From contig NZ_JADMLH010000006.1 of the NCBI RefSeq assembly GCF_016464385.1, forward strand, positions 124,001 through 188,000: DNA of 64,000 bases. Direction: 5' to 3'. This stretch comes from Nucisporomicrobium flavum (GTDB lineage: Bacteria; Actinomycetota; Actinomycetes; Mycobacteriales; Micromonosporaceae). Shown here piece after piece: positions 35,007-44,003 of this stretch (position 1 is its first letter; every line of letters begins with the position of its first letter). Below the pieces are notes generated by a model. It was not told the origin of the DNA and did no database searches. It worked only from the letters and a program-made list of their open reading frames with translations. Both the position numbers and the translations under genes were made by a program.

Positions 35007-35999
35007 TCAGCTCTCCCGGATCGCCGAGCGGGGGTCGAGCAGCGCGAGCGCCACGTCCACCGCCAGGTTCACGAGCAGGACGCCGACGCCGTACACGAGC
35101 ACGACGCCCTGCACGGTCGGGTAGTCCTTGGCCAGGATCGAGCTCACGATCGTGCCGCCCAGGCCGGGCCAGGCGAACACGTTCTCGACCAGCACCGTGC
35201 CGGCGACCAGCGCGCCGAGCATCAGGCCGCCCATGGTGAGGCCGGCGGTCACGGCGTTGGGCAGCGCGTGCCGCAGGTACACCACCCGGGGTGGCAGCCG
35301 CTTCGCCCGGGCCGTACGGATGTAGTCGGTCTGCAGCACCGCCAGCATCTCCACCCGTACGAGCCGGGCCAGCACGAACGCCGGTCCGAGGGCGAGCGCG
35401 AGCACCGGCAGCACGTACGAGCCCGGCCCCGACCGGCCCGCCACCGGTGCCCAGCCGAGCTGCACGCCGAAGACGAACACCAGGCACACCGCGACGAGGA
35501 ATTCCGGGATAGTGGCGAGCACGACGCTGGTGGAGGTGAACATCCAGTCGCCCGCGCGGCGGCGGCCGTCACCGGCCAGGACGGCCATCAGCGTGCCCAG
35601 GGGCACGGAGACGATCACGGCGACGGCGAAGGCGAGGACCGCCAGCTCGACGGTCGCACCCATCCGCGCCCCGATGATCTCCGACACCGGCAGCCCGGTC
35701 GTCATGGAGCTGCCCATGTCCCCGCTGAGCAAGTTGCCGAGGTAGTGCGCGTACTGCAGCCAGAGCGGGTCGTCGAGGCCCATCGCCGTACGCCGCTGCT
35801 GCACGAGCTCCAGCGGCGCCGTCGGGCCGAGCGCCGCCCGTACGGGGTCGCCCGGCAACGCGTGGATCATGAGGAACGCGGCCGTGACGAGCACCCACAG
35901 CGACAGCAGCAGCCGCCCGGTACGGCGTACCGCGAACCGTACCCAGACGTTGTCGCCGAGGCCGCTGCTCCGGCGGGTTCCGACGGCGAGGGCGGTCAC
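35007..35999 (-). CDS. Peptide ABC transporter permease (DppB type)
   Basis: 330 residues from GTG 35999, 5 bp after the substrate-binding gene. The N-terminal helix (RLLLSLWVLVTAAFLMIHALPGDP) is the standard DppB start. Five further helices follow with the EAA loop (IRTARAKRLPPRVVYLRHALPNAV) that contacts the ATPase. It should pair with the permease half of the fused DppC-DppD protein to form the channel. The start codon is chosen from spacing; the ribosome site is weak, suggesting translational coupling. Confidence 0.93.
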   Translation of the reverse strand: MTALAVGTRRSSGLGDNVWVRFAVRRTGRLLLSLWVLVTAAFLMIHALPGDPVRAALGPTAPLELVQQRRTAMGLDDPLWLQYAHYLGNLLSGDMGSSMTTGLPVSEIIGARMGATVELAVLAFAVAVIVSVPLGTLMAVLAGDGRRRAGDWMFTSTSVVLATIPEFLVAVCLVFVFGVQLGWAPVAGRSGPGSYVLPVLALALGPAFVLARLVRVEMLAVLQTDYIRTARAKRLPPRVVYLRHALPNAVTAGLTMGGLMLGALVAGTVLVENVFAWPGLGGTIVSSILAKDYPTVQGVVLVYGVGVLLVNLAVDVALALLDPRSAIRES

Positions 36000-36004
36000 G
36001 GCGC

Positions 36005-37552
36005 TCAGCCGAGCATCCGGATGGACGCGGGATCCACATCGCCCTCGGAGAGGTCCACAGTGGCTCCCTTGGCGTAGATGGGGACGTTCGAGTTGGCGAA
36101 CGGCACGACATCGAGGTGCTGCAGCAGCGCCTTCTCGGCCGCCAGCCACTGCGGGCAGCCGCTGTCGCCGGGCAACTTCTGCGCGGCGGCCACCGCGTCG
36201 GTGTAGTCCTTGTTCTCGATGAAGGCGAAGTTGGTGCCCTGCGGCGGGGTCGGGCCGGACACATACGACACCAGCTGGCTGGGCAGCGTCACCGTGATCG
36301 GGAACAGCGCGACGTCCCACGTCAGCTCCCCGCTGACGATCTGCCCCAGCTGCGCCTCGCTGATCGGCTTGAGCTGCACCTTCACGCCCGCCGCGGTCCA
36401 CTGCTGCTGGATCAGCTCGGCGGTGGCCGGCGCCCCCGGGAGGCCGGACGTCGGGTACACCAGCGTCAGGGCCAGGGGTTTGCCGCCCGAGGCCGTCTCC
36501 AGCGCACCCTTGCCACCCGCGGCGTCGAAGGCGGGCAGCGTCCCGGTGACCGTGTCGCCCTTGCACGGGGTCATGGACGGCGCGACGAGGCCGGTCGGGG
36601 CGGTGCCCTGGCCGCTGGTGTAGACCTGTCGCAACTGGGTCAGATCCAGCGACTGCACCAGGGCCCGGCGTACGGCCGCGTCCGCGGTGAGCAGCCCGGA
36701 CTTCTGGTTGAACAGCATCTCGCCGGACGGGGCGAGCACGTCGCGCCGCTGGAGGCCGTCGCCGCGCAGCCGCTGGCCGTCGGGCCCGGCGATCCGGGCG
36801 GCGTTCACCTCGCCGGAGAGCACGAGGTTCGTCATCGTGGCCTCGTTCGGGATGATCCGCAGGACGACCTTGTCGGGCAGGCCCGGCTGGGCGGACTTCC
36901 AGTCGCCGGGCCCCCAGGCGTAGTCCTTGCGCCGGGTCAGCGTGTAGTGGTCGTTGGCGACCGCCTCGGTCAGCGTGAACATGCCGGTGCCGTCGGCGCC
37001 CTGCTTCAGCTTGCCGCGGTCTTTGAGACCCTTGTCGCACACGATCGGCAGGCCGCCGAGGTTGCGGTCGAGGAACGCGTCGGGCGCCGGCGAGGTCACC
37101 GTCACGGTGCCGGCCGCCTCGTCCGCGGTGGCCTTCGCGCCGGCCGGGACGTACGTGCCGACCCGGCTCGAACCGTTCTTGACGTCGCCCACGAAGCTGA
37201 TGTTCGCCGCCACCGTCGCCGCGGTCAGCGGGCTGCCGTCGCCGCAGGTCACCCCCTTGCGCAGGGTGAACGTGGCGGTGGTGGTGGTCGCCTGCCACTT
37301 CTCCGCCAGCCCGGGCAGCAGCTTGCCGTCGGCGGCGAAACCCAGCAGCGAGTCGTACAGGAAACGATCGACCTGCCCCGTGACGGACAGCGAGGTGAAG
37401 TGCGGGTCGAGGTTGCCGGGGTCGTTGGCCAGGGCCATCGTGAACGTCTTGCCGTCGGCCAGGCGGGTGCCCGTGCCGCCCGCGTCGTCGCCGCAGGCGG
37501 CGAGCAGGAGCGCCGCCGCGCCCACCGCCGCCGCCGATCGCAGAGTCTTCAT
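36005..37552 (-). CDS. Peptide ABC transporter substrate-binding lipoprotein (family 5, DppA/OppA type)
   Basis: 515 residues from ATG 37552 (GGAGGG upstream). Lipobox LLAAC with Cys20. The mature part begins with FTMALANDPGNLDPHFTSLS, the signature of family 5 solute-binding proteins, and has KLLPGLAEKW and ADAAVRRALVQSLDLTQL typical for oligopeptide binders. It is the first gene of the importer operon, so the promoter lies in the 37553-37748 gap. Ligand presumably a peptide; the operon suggests one containing D-residues. Confidence 0.94.
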   Translation of the reverse strand: MKTLRSAAAVGAAALLLAACGDDAGGTGTRLADGKTFTMALANDPGNLDPHFTSLSVTGQVDRFLYDSLLGFAADGKLLPGLAEKWQATTTTATFTLRKGVTCGDGSPLTAATVAANISFVGDVKNGSSRVGTYVPAGAKATADEAAGTVTVTSPAPDAFLDRNLGGLPIVCDKGLKDRGKLKQGADGTGMFTLTEAVANDHYTLTRRKDYAWGPGDWKSAQPGLPDKVVLRIIPNEATMTNLVLSGEVNAARIAGPDGQRLRGDGLQRRDVLAPSGEMLFNQKSGLLTADAAVRRALVQSLDLTQLRQVYTSGQGTAPTGLVAPSMTPCKGDTVTGTLPAFDAAGGKGALETASGGKPLALTLVYPTSGLPGAPATAELIQQQWTAAGVKVQLKPISEAQLGQIVSGELTWDVALFPITVTLPSQLVSYVSGPTPPQGTNFAFIENKDYTDAVAAAQKLPGDSGCPQWLAAEKALLQHLDVVPFANSNVPIYAKGATVDLSEGDVDPASIRMLG

Positions 37553-37605
37553 CTCGCCCTCCACGTGCTCCGTGTTGGCCGCCAGCGTGCCGATCGGGCG
37601 GTCCC

Positions 37606-37649
37606 GTTGTCTTTGGCCTGCCCGACAACATCGCGAGGACGCAGTTGTC
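37606..37649. promoter_or_regulatory. Repeated GTTGTC motif in the divergent promoter region
   Basis: GTTGTC (37606-37611), GACAAC (37624-37629) and GTTGTC (37644-37649) form an inverted pair with 12-bp spacing plus a third copy, between the importer operon and the diguanylate cyclase gene. It may be the operator of the locus (PucR is the candidate). The rest of the 196-bp gap shows no gene. Confidence 0.4.
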
Positions 37650-37748
37650 CGCGCCGACGACAGCGGCGGCCCGCACCGCCACATCGGCCGGGTTCTATGC
37701 CCGGCGGCCAACCCTCAAGCGGCCGGACCGGCTGCCGACAAGGGAGGT

Positions 37749-39152
37749 GTGCGCATTCCCCGCGGCGTCGTGCTGGTGCTCAGCTGTGTGCTGGCCCTCG
37801 CCCTGATCGCCCTGGTGGGTGGCTATCTCATCGCCACCGACCGGGCCACGGGCGACCGCCTGCGCGGCGAGTTCGCCAACCGTGCCGCGGTCGCCGCGCA
37901 GCTGACCAGCGACGCGTTCACCGCGAGCGCCGAGCAGAACCGGTCGACCGCCCAGCAGACGTTCTCGGGTGACCCCGGCTCGGTGCAGAAGGCCCTCGAC
38001 AAGGACGTGAGCTTGGCGTTCAGCGCCGTCACGACAGCCGACGGGACCGTGCTCGGCGCCCGGCCGCCCTCGTTGCGCAGCGCCGCGGGCCGCAAGCTGC
38101 TCGCTCCCGTCCGCACCCGGGCGCAGCAGCGCGCCACGATGGTCTTCGGCGACCTGGTGCAGGACGGCGAGGCCCAGCGGCTGATCTTCGGCGTGCCGTT
38201 CACCGCCGCGGGCCGCCCCCGGGTGTGGCTAGCCGCCGTCCCGCTCGACACCCTCGACGTGTTCGCCAAGGGCTACCTGCAGAGCTCGCTGGGCACCCCC
38301 GGCGGGCGCGCCTTCATCGTCGACGCCAAGGGGCTGGTCATCGCCCGCTCGGCCGAGGGCGAGCTGGGTGGCCCGATACCCGATCAGGGGGTGGTGGCGG
38401 CCCTGCGGACCGCGCCCACAGGGGTGACGGGAGGCGACTACTACAGCTCTGCGCCCATCCCCGGCACCGGATGGCGGGTCGTGTTCGTCGCCCCGCAGAA
38501 GGTGCTGCTGGAGCCGATCCAGGCCACCCGCCGGCTGGCCTGGGAGATCTTCGGCGGGTTCGCGCTGGCCGTGCTCTGCATGGTCGCGCTGGGCGCCACC
38601 GCGCTGACCCGGTCGGCCCGGCTGGCCCACGAGCGGCTGCACGACGCGCTCACCGGCCTGCCGAACCGTACGCTCTTCCTCGAGCACGTCGGCCGCGCCC
38701 TCGCCGAGCAGCGGCGCCGCGGCGGCCGGCTCGCGGTGCTCTTCATCGACCTCGACGGTTTCAAGCCGATCAACGACGTGCACGGCCACGCGGCGGGCGA
38801 CGCCCTGCTGCGCGCGGTGGCCCAGCGGCTGCGTGAGGACGCCCGCCGCGGCGACGTGCTCTGCCGCTTCGGCGGGGACGAGTTCCTCGTGCTCTGCCCG
38901 GGCCTCGCCGCCGGCCACGAGGCCGTCGGCGTCGCCCGGCGCCTCGTCGAGCGCATCCGCGAGCCGTACGAGATCCAGGGCCGCACCGTCCGCGTCGGCA
39001 GCTCGGTCGGCGTGGCGGTGACCGGCGGGGGGACGACCGACGCCACGGCCCTCATCCACGACGCGGACCAGGCCATGTACGAGGCCAAGCACCGCGGCCG
39101 CAACCGCATCGAGGTGTTCCGCCGGCCGGTCACCGCCGGCACCCTCACCTGA
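37749..39152 (+). CDS. Membrane diguanylate cyclase (extracellular sensor plus GGDEF)
   Basis: 467 residues from GTG 37749; a close AGGGAGG lies one base upstream, so the exact start is unsure. Helix 1 at about residues 5-27, an extracellular Cache-like sensor, helix 2 at about residues 265-290, then GGDEF. The active motif GGDEF is intact (residues 375-379). The inhibitory site RRGD lies five residues before it, so c-di-GMP product inhibition is expected. No EAL domain. The enzyme makes c-di-GMP from GTP, which in actinomycetes affects development. Divergent from the peptide importer, so an extracellular peptide or amino acid could be its signal; that link is only positional. Confidence 0.92.
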   Translation: MRIPRGVVLVLSCVLALALIALVGGYLIATDRATGDRLRGEFANRAAVAAQLTSDAFTASAEQNRSTAQQTFSGDPGSVQKALDKDVSLAFSAVTTADGTVLGARPPSLRSAAGRKLLAPVRTRAQQRATMVFGDLVQDGEAQRLIFGVPFTAAGRPRVWLAAVPLDTLDVFAKGYLQSSLGTPGGRAFIVDAKGLVIARSAEGELGGPIPDQGVVAALRTAPTGVTGGDYYSSAPIPGTGWRVVFVAPQKVLLEPIQATRRLAWEIFGGFALAVLCMVALGATALTRSARLAHERLHDALTGLPNRTLFLEHVGRALAEQRRRGGRLAVLFIDLDGFKPINDVHGHAAGDALLRAVAQRLREDARRGDVLCRFGGDEFLVLCPGLAAGHEAVGVARRLVERIREPYEIQGRTVRVGSSVGVAVTGGGTTDATALIHDADQAMYEAKHRGRNRIEVFRRPVTAGTLT

Positions 39153-39229
39153 GCGGCCGCCCGCGGACGGCGGCAACCCGTCCGCTCCGGCGCGGGGCCG
39201 GGGCTGCACCCGGCGGACTCAAAACTCGA

Positions 39230-39282
39230 CTGGACGACATGCGGGACCCGGCGCCGGAAGCCGTCCCGCACCGACCGTCCAG
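39230..39282 (+). promoter_or_regulatory. Nested stem-loop in the 5' leader of the M15 peptidase gene
   Basis: CTGGACG (39230-39236) pairs with CGTCCAG (39276-39282), and inside it GCGGGAC (39241-39247) pairs with GTCCCGC (39263-39269). The structure ends three bases before the GAGGAG ribosome site. It could be an attenuator, an RNA-protecting hairpin or part of a riboswitch. It matches no riboswitch I can recognise. Confidence 0.5.
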
Positions 39283-39301
39283 GCTGAGGAGCGAACACCC
39301 G

Positions 39302-40372
39302 ATGACCACCCGACATATCCGTGCCCGCGCGTGGCAGCCGTCGACCGCAGCGATCGTCGCGGTGCTCGCCGTGTTCCTGACGACCGCGGTAACGCCCACG
39401 GCGGCCTCCGCCTCGACGCCCGCAGTGGCGCGGAAGTGGGCGTCGCTGATGCACAGCAGCCTCGCGCCCAGCCCGGCGTACGTGCGGCTGCGTCAGACCC
39501 TCTCCGCCCAGCGGACGAGCCTCGCGACCTGGGCGGACCGGCTCACCCAGCGCCGGGCCGTGCAGCTCGACGCGCAGAACACCGTCACGACCACGGTCGC
39601 CACCGACGCCGCCGCGCGTACCCGGTACGCGCTGGCGCGGGAAGCCCTGGCCACCGCCCGCAACAACCTGACCGTGGCGTCGCAGCAGCGCCCGCGCAAC
39701 GCCACCGCCGTGACCAGGGCCAAGGATGCCGTCACGGCCGCGGCCAAGACGACCGCCGCCCGCCGGACCGAGGCCCGTACGGCCGCGGCGGCGCTGAAGA
39801 CGGCACAGGCCACCGCCTCGACCGCCACCGGCAACCTCGACGCGGCCGGGGTCGCGTGGGACCGCACGTACGCGGCGATCGTGACGAACCAGCGCAGGCT
39901 GAAGGCCGCCGACGCCCAGCGCGCCGCGTACGCCACCCAGGCCGCCGGGCTCAGCCGGGACGTCGTCGCCCAGGTGCGCGGCACGTTCGCCGTCGCCGAC
40001 ACCACCTCGGTCAACGGCATCACCGTGCACCGGAACGTCGCGTTCGCCTTCCAGCAGATGCTGGGTGCCGCGAAGGCCGACGGGGTCTCGCTGTCCGGCG
40101 GCGGGTTCCGCACGAAGCAGCGGCAGATCGAGCTACGCAAGATCAACGGCTGCCCGAACGTCTGGACCGCGCCGGCGTCGTCGTGCCGCGTCCCGACGGC
40201 GATCCCCGGCACGTCGCTGCACGAGCTCGGCCTGGCCGTCGACATCACCTCGGGCGGCCGGACGCTCACCCGCGACAGCGCCGGCTTCCGGTGGCTGTCG
40301 GCGCACGCCGCCCGGTACGGCTTCGTGAACCTGCCGTCGGAGGCGTGGCACTGGTCCATCACCGGCGGCTGA
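39302..40372 (+). CDS. Secreted M15-family D-alanyl-D-alanine carboxypeptidase (VanY-like) with helical stalk
   Basis: 356 residues from ATG 39302. The signal peptide ends near ASAST. Residues about 40-230 are Ala/Thr/Arg-rich helices, probably a coiled-coil stalk. The C-terminal M15 domain has SLHELGLAVDIT (zinc ligands His307 and Asp314) and EAWHWS (catalytic Glu and third ligand). It should trim D-Ala or other D-residues from peptidoglycan stems outside the cell, which would release the type of substrate the neighbouring importer locus could use. The 3' end overlaps the convergent dehydrogenase gene by 14 bp. Confidence 0.9.
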   Translation: MTTRHIRARAWQPSTAAIVAVLAVFLTTAVTPTAASASTPAVARKWASLMHSSLAPSPAYVRLRQTLSAQRTSLATWADRLTQRRAVQLDAQNTVTTTVATDAAARTRYALAREALATARNNLTVASQQRPRNATAVTRAKDAVTAAAKTTAARRTEARTAAAALKTAQATASTATGNLDAAGVAWDRTYAAIVTNQRRLKAADAQRAAYATQAAGLSRDVVAQVRGTFAVADTTSVNGITVHRNVAFAFQQMLGAAKADGVSLSGGGFRTKQRQIELRKINGCPNVWTAPASSCRVPTAIPGTSLHELGLAVDITSGGRTLTRDSAGFRWLSAHAARYGFVNLPSEAWHWSITGG

Positions 40373-43277
40373 CCGGGCCGCCCTTCTCCTGTCGCATGCC
40401 GTCCCGCAGCAGCTCCACGAGGTGCTTGCCGCGTACGCCGGCCAGGTCCGCGGACTGCGTGCGGCAGGAGAAGCCGTCCGCCAGGAACACGTCGTCGTCG
40501 CCCGCCGCTCGCAGCGCCGGCAGCAGCTGCTGCTCCGCGACCTGCACCGACACCTCGTAGTGGCCGCGCTCGACGCCGAAGTTGCCGGCCAGGCCGCAGC
40601 AGCCGCCCAGGCGGACCACGTCCGCGCCGGCAGCCTTCAGCAGCTCGGCGTCGGGCGACCACCCCATGACGGCGTGGTGGTGGCAGTGCGGCTGGGCGAT
40701 CACCTTCCGGCCGTCCAGCGATGGCGGCGTCCACCCTTCGGTACGGGAGAGCAGCTCCGCGACGGTGACCGTGGCGACGCTGACCTTCCTGGCCGCCTCC
40801 CCGTCCAGCAGCTCGGTGAGGTCGCTGCGCAGCACGCCCGTACAGGACGGCTCGAGGCCGACGATCGGGATCCCGTCCTCGGCGGCCGCCTGCAGCTCCG
40901 ACACCGTCCGGCCGAGGATCCGCTTCGCCGCGTCCAGCTGACCGGTGCTGATCCAGGTCAGCCCGCAGCAGGCGTCCTTGGACGTGATCCGGGGCGCGTA
41001 CCCGGCGGCGGTGAGCACCTCGACCGCCGCGCGCGCCACCTCGGGGGCGAAGTGGTCGGTGAAGCTGTCGACGAACAGCACGACCGGCTTGCCGTCCGCG
41101 GCGGGCTGCTGCGCCGCGTGCCACCCGCGGAACGTCCGGTCGGCGAACGCCGGGATCGAGCGGCGCGCGTCGACGCCGGCCAGGAACAGCGCGATCCGGC
41201 GCAGCCCGGGCAGGCTGATCATGCGGTTGGCCAGGCGCGGCATCCGCGAGGCGAGCCGCGACCAGCGGGGCAGCCAGCCCAGCGAATAGTGCGAGCGCGG
41301 CCGCAACCGCCGCGAGTAGCTCTGGTGCAGCACCTCGGACTTGTACGAGGCCATGTCGATCCCCGTAGGACAGTCCGACAGGCACCCCTTGCAGGACAGG
41401 CACAGGTCCAGCGCGTCGTGCACCGCGGGCGAGCGCCACGACGGGGCGAGGTCGCCGTCCAGCATCTCCTGCAGCACCCGGGCCCGGCCGCGGGTCGAGT
41501 CCTTCTCGTTCTTCGTGGCCAGGTACGACGGGCACATCACTCCGCCGGTCCCGGTGTTGTCCGCCCGGCACTTGCCCACGCCGGTGCACCGGTGCACGGC
41601 CTGGTTGAAGTCGCCGCCGTCCCCGTGGTACGCCAGCGCCAGCCGCTGCCGGACCGGGCGGGCCTGCGCCACGCGGACGTTCGCGTCCACGGGATCCGGG
41701 TCGACCAGGTTGCCGGGGTTGAGCAGGCCGTCCGGATCGAAGGTGTGCTTGATCTGCCGGAACAGGTCCATCGCGGCCGGTGAGTACATCCGGGTCAGCA
41801 ACTCGCTGCGGGCCCTGCCGTCGCCGTGCTCGCCGGACAGCGACCCGCCGTACGAGACGACCAGGTCGGCCGCGTCCTCCAGGAACGCCCGGAACCGGCC
41901 CGGGCCGCCCGGCCTGTCGAGCGGGAAGTCGAGCCGTACGTGCACACACCCGTCGCCCAGGTGCCCGTACGGCATCGCGGTGAGCCCGTGCCGGTCGACC
42001 AGCGTGTCGAAGTCGCGCAGGTAGGCGCCGATCTTCGCGGGCGGCACGGCGGCGTCCTCCCAGCCGGCGTGCGCGGGCAGACCGGAGGGCGCCCGCCCGG
42101 CCAGCCCGGCGCCGTCCTCCCGGATCCGCCACAGCGGCGCGGCCGCGACCGGGTCCTCGACCACCATCGAGTCGACCGCGGCGGCCGAGGCGACCAGCTT
42201 CGCCACCCGCTCGCGCACCTCGCCCAGGTCGTCGCCGGCCAGCTCGACCATCAGCCACGCCTGCCCGCCGGGCAGCGGCGGCACCGAGCCCGGCCCGCGC
42301 CGGCTGCGCAGCACCTCGCAGATGCGCGAGTCGATGCCCTCGCACGCGGTCGGCGCGAACTCCAGGATCGCCGGGATGACGTCGCCGGCCGTGCCGAAGT
42401 CCGGGTAGCCGAGCACGACCAGCACCCGGTGCGCCGGGTCCGCGACGAGCCGTACGGTCGCCTCGGTGACCACGGCGAGCGTGCCCTCGCTGCCCACCAG
42501 GAACTCGGTGAGGTTGAAACCGCGCTCGGGCAGCAGGTGCTCGACGGCGTACCCGGAGACCTGCCGGCCGAACCGCCCGAACTCGGTGCGCGCGACGGCC
42601 AGGTTGGCGCCGACGACCTCGCGCAACGCGGCGGTGATGGGCTCGGCGCCGCTGAGCTCCGGCCCGGTGACCAGCCGCGACCCGTCCACGGTCAGCGCGG
42701 ACAACGCCAGCACGTTGTCCGACGTCCGCCCGTACCCGAGCGTCCGCGCCCCGCACGAGTTGTTCCCGATCATGCCGCCGATCGTGCAGCGGGTGTGGGT
42801 GGACGGATCGGGCCCGAACCGCAGCCCGTACGGCCTGGCCGCCGCCTGCAGCGTCGCCTGCACCGTCCCGGCCTGCACCCGTGCGCTGCGCGCGGCCGGG
42901 TCCACCTCGAGCACCTGGTGCAGATACCGGCTGAAGTCCACCACCACACCCGGCCCGATGGCGTTGCCGGCCACCGACGTACCGGCCCCGCGGGCGGTCA
43001 ACGGCACGCCCAGCTCCCGGCACACGGCCAGCGTGGCCGCCACCTCGTCCTCGGACTTCGGCCGCACCACGGCCCGCGGCACCACCCGGTACAGCGAGGC
43101 GTCCGACGCGTACATCGACCGGTTCGTCGCATCGTCCAGCACGTCGCCGACACCGGCCCGGCGAAGACGCGCAGCAAGGTCTGCGCTGGTCACGTGGCGG
43201 GCAATGCGGCTGCTGAACACATGAGCCGAAGAATATCCCGGCAGGCCCGCCGGCCACGCCGACGGGATCCCCCGCAT
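40359..43277 (-). CDS. FAD-linked oxidase with C-terminal Fe-S (CCG) domains; D-lactate/D-2-hydroxyacid dehydrogenase type
   Basis: About 972 residues. The N-terminal PCMH-type FAD domain (PLTARGAGTSVAGNAIG, TIGGMIGNNSCGART) and FAD-oxidase C domain (GEHGDGRARSELL) are followed by a ferredoxin-like 4Fe-4S motif (CLSCKGCLSDCP, plus an earlier CTGVGKC) and two CCG-type domains (CCGLTW, GGCCGLAG). This fits GlpC/GlcD fusions that oxidise D-lactate or D-2-hydroxyglutarate and pass electrons to the quinone pool. An in-frame GTG at 43220 is an alternative start. D-lactate could come from fermentation or from peptidoglycan turnover. Confidence 0.92.
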   Translation of the reverse strand: MRGIPSAWPAGLPGYSSAHVFSSRIARHVTSADLAARLRRAGVGDVLDDATNRSMYASDASLYRVVPRAVVRPKSEDEVAATLAVCRELGVPLTARGAGTSVAGNAIGPGVVVDFSRYLHQVLEVDPAARSARVQAGTVQATLQAAARPYGLRFGPDPSTHTRCTIGGMIGNNSCGARTLGYGRTSDNVLALSALTVDGSRLVTGPELSGAEPITAALREVVGANLAVARTEFGRFGRQVSGYAVEHLLPERGFNLTEFLVGSEGTLAVVTEATVRLVADPAHRVLVVLGYPDFGTAGDVIPAILEFAPTACEGIDSRICEVLRSRRGPGSVPPLPGGQAWLMVELAGDDLGEVRERVAKLVASAAAVDSMVVEDPVAAAPLWRIREDGAGLAGRAPSGLPAHAGWEDAAVPPAKIGAYLRDFDTLVDRHGLTAMPYGHLGDGCVHVRLDFPLDRPGGPGRFRAFLEDAADLVVSYGGSLSGEHGDGRARSELLTRMYSPAAMDLFRQIKHTFDPDGLLNPGNLVDPDPVDANVRVAQARPVRQRLALAYHGDGGDFNQAVHRCTGVGKCRADNTGTGGVMCPSYLATKNEKDSTRGRARVLQEMLDGDLAPSWRSPAVHDALDLCLSCKGCLSDCPTGIDMASYKSEVLHQSYSRRLRPRSHYSLGWLPRWSRLASRMPRLANRMISLPGLRRIALFLAGVDARRSIPAFADRTFRGWHAAQQPAADGKPVVLFVDSFTDHFAPEVARAAVEVLTAAGYAPRITSKDACCGLTWISTGQLDAAKRILGRTVSELQAAAEDGIPIVGLEPSCTGVLRSDLTELLDGEAARKVSVATVTVAELLSRTEGWTPPSLDGRKVIAQPHCHHHAVMGWSPDAELLKAAGADVVRLGGCCGLAGNFGVERGHYEVSVQVAEQQLLPALRAAGDDDVFLADGFSCRTQSADLAGVRGKHLVELLRDGMRQEKGGPVSRR

Positions 43278-43297
43278 CCCGCCATGCAGACCCGCCC

Positions 43298-43945
43298 CTA
43301 CTCCGCGGGCACCTCACCGTGGCGGCGGAGGGCCGGCATCTGCCAGCCCTCGGCGAGGCGGGACGGGTGGACGTTGACGCCACCGCCGAAGAATTCGGTG
43401 AACTTCATGATCAGGGGATCCCAGCGCAGCGGGTCGACGTGGGTGGTGCCGGGGATGACCAGGTCCTCGTCGACGTGCGTACGCAGCACCTCGACCTCGA
43501 AGGCCGTGGCGGTGACGCCCGGGGCGCCGAAGGGGTTCGCCGCGGTCACCCGGCACTCCAGCTGGATCGGGCACTGGGCCACCCGGGGCGGGGTGACCAG
43601 GTCGGAGCTCTGCCGAGTCAGGCCGGCGAGGGCGAACTTGTCCGCCACGTACCGGTATCCCTGGGCCCGCTTGTACCCGCTCACCTCGGCCCGTCCGGTG
43701 GTCAGCGCGATGCGGTCGACGACCGCGGCCATCGCCGACGACGGCAGGTTGAGCACGCACTCACCGTGCCGGCGCAGGTTGGCCGACGTCTGGCCGGCGT
43801 CGCCGAGGCCGAGCATGGCGGAGCTGCCCAGCCACCAGGCCGACGACATCGGGGCCAGGTTCGCCGAGCCGTCGGGGTTGGTCGTGCTCACCAGCACGAC
43901 CGGGGTGCCGAAATACAGGACCTTGAGACCGGGTACGACATGCAT
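43298..43945 (-). CDS. Flavin reductase-like (FMN-binding split barrel) protein
   Basis: 215 residues. VVLVSTTNPDGSANLAPMSSAWWLG is the start of the flavin-reductase-like split barrel, and PIQLECRVTAAN and VEVLRTHVDEDLV are typical strands. It probably binds FMN and reduces it, or a substrate, with NAD(P)H. Related actinomycete proteins are of unknown substrate. It follows the D-lactate-type dehydrogenase region on the same strand 20 bp upstream of it, so the two may be cotranscribed. Confidence 0.88.
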   Translation of the reverse strand: MHVVPGLKVLYFGTPVVLVSTTNPDGSANLAPMSSAWWLGSSAMLGLGDAGQTSANLRRHGECVLNLPSSAMAAVVDRIALTTGRAEVSGYKRAQGYRYVADKFALAGLTRQSSDLVTPPRVAQCPIQLECRVTAANPFGAPGVTATAFEVEVLRTHVDEDLVIPGTTHVDPLRWDPLIMKFTEFFGGGVNVHPSRLAEGWQMPALRRHGEVPAE

Positions 43946-44003
43946 GCGGCCATGCTTCCCGGGCGTGGGCAGCGCTGCTGGCGGCTTTCGGACGTCTCGT
44001 CGG

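Noticed and set aside
31708..35487. One continuous 1259-residue minus-strand frame covering the hydrolase and beyond
   Set aside because: Only 31708-33084 has real protein character. The upstream part is a shadow of the permease-ATPase gene in another frame, and ATG 33084 is coupled to that gene's stop.
39153..39301. c-di-AMP (ydaO) riboswitch before the M15 peptidase gene
   Set aside because: The gene class fits, but the conserved GCCGAA/CCUGCC and GGGGAACC elements are not seen; only the nested hairpin can be supported.
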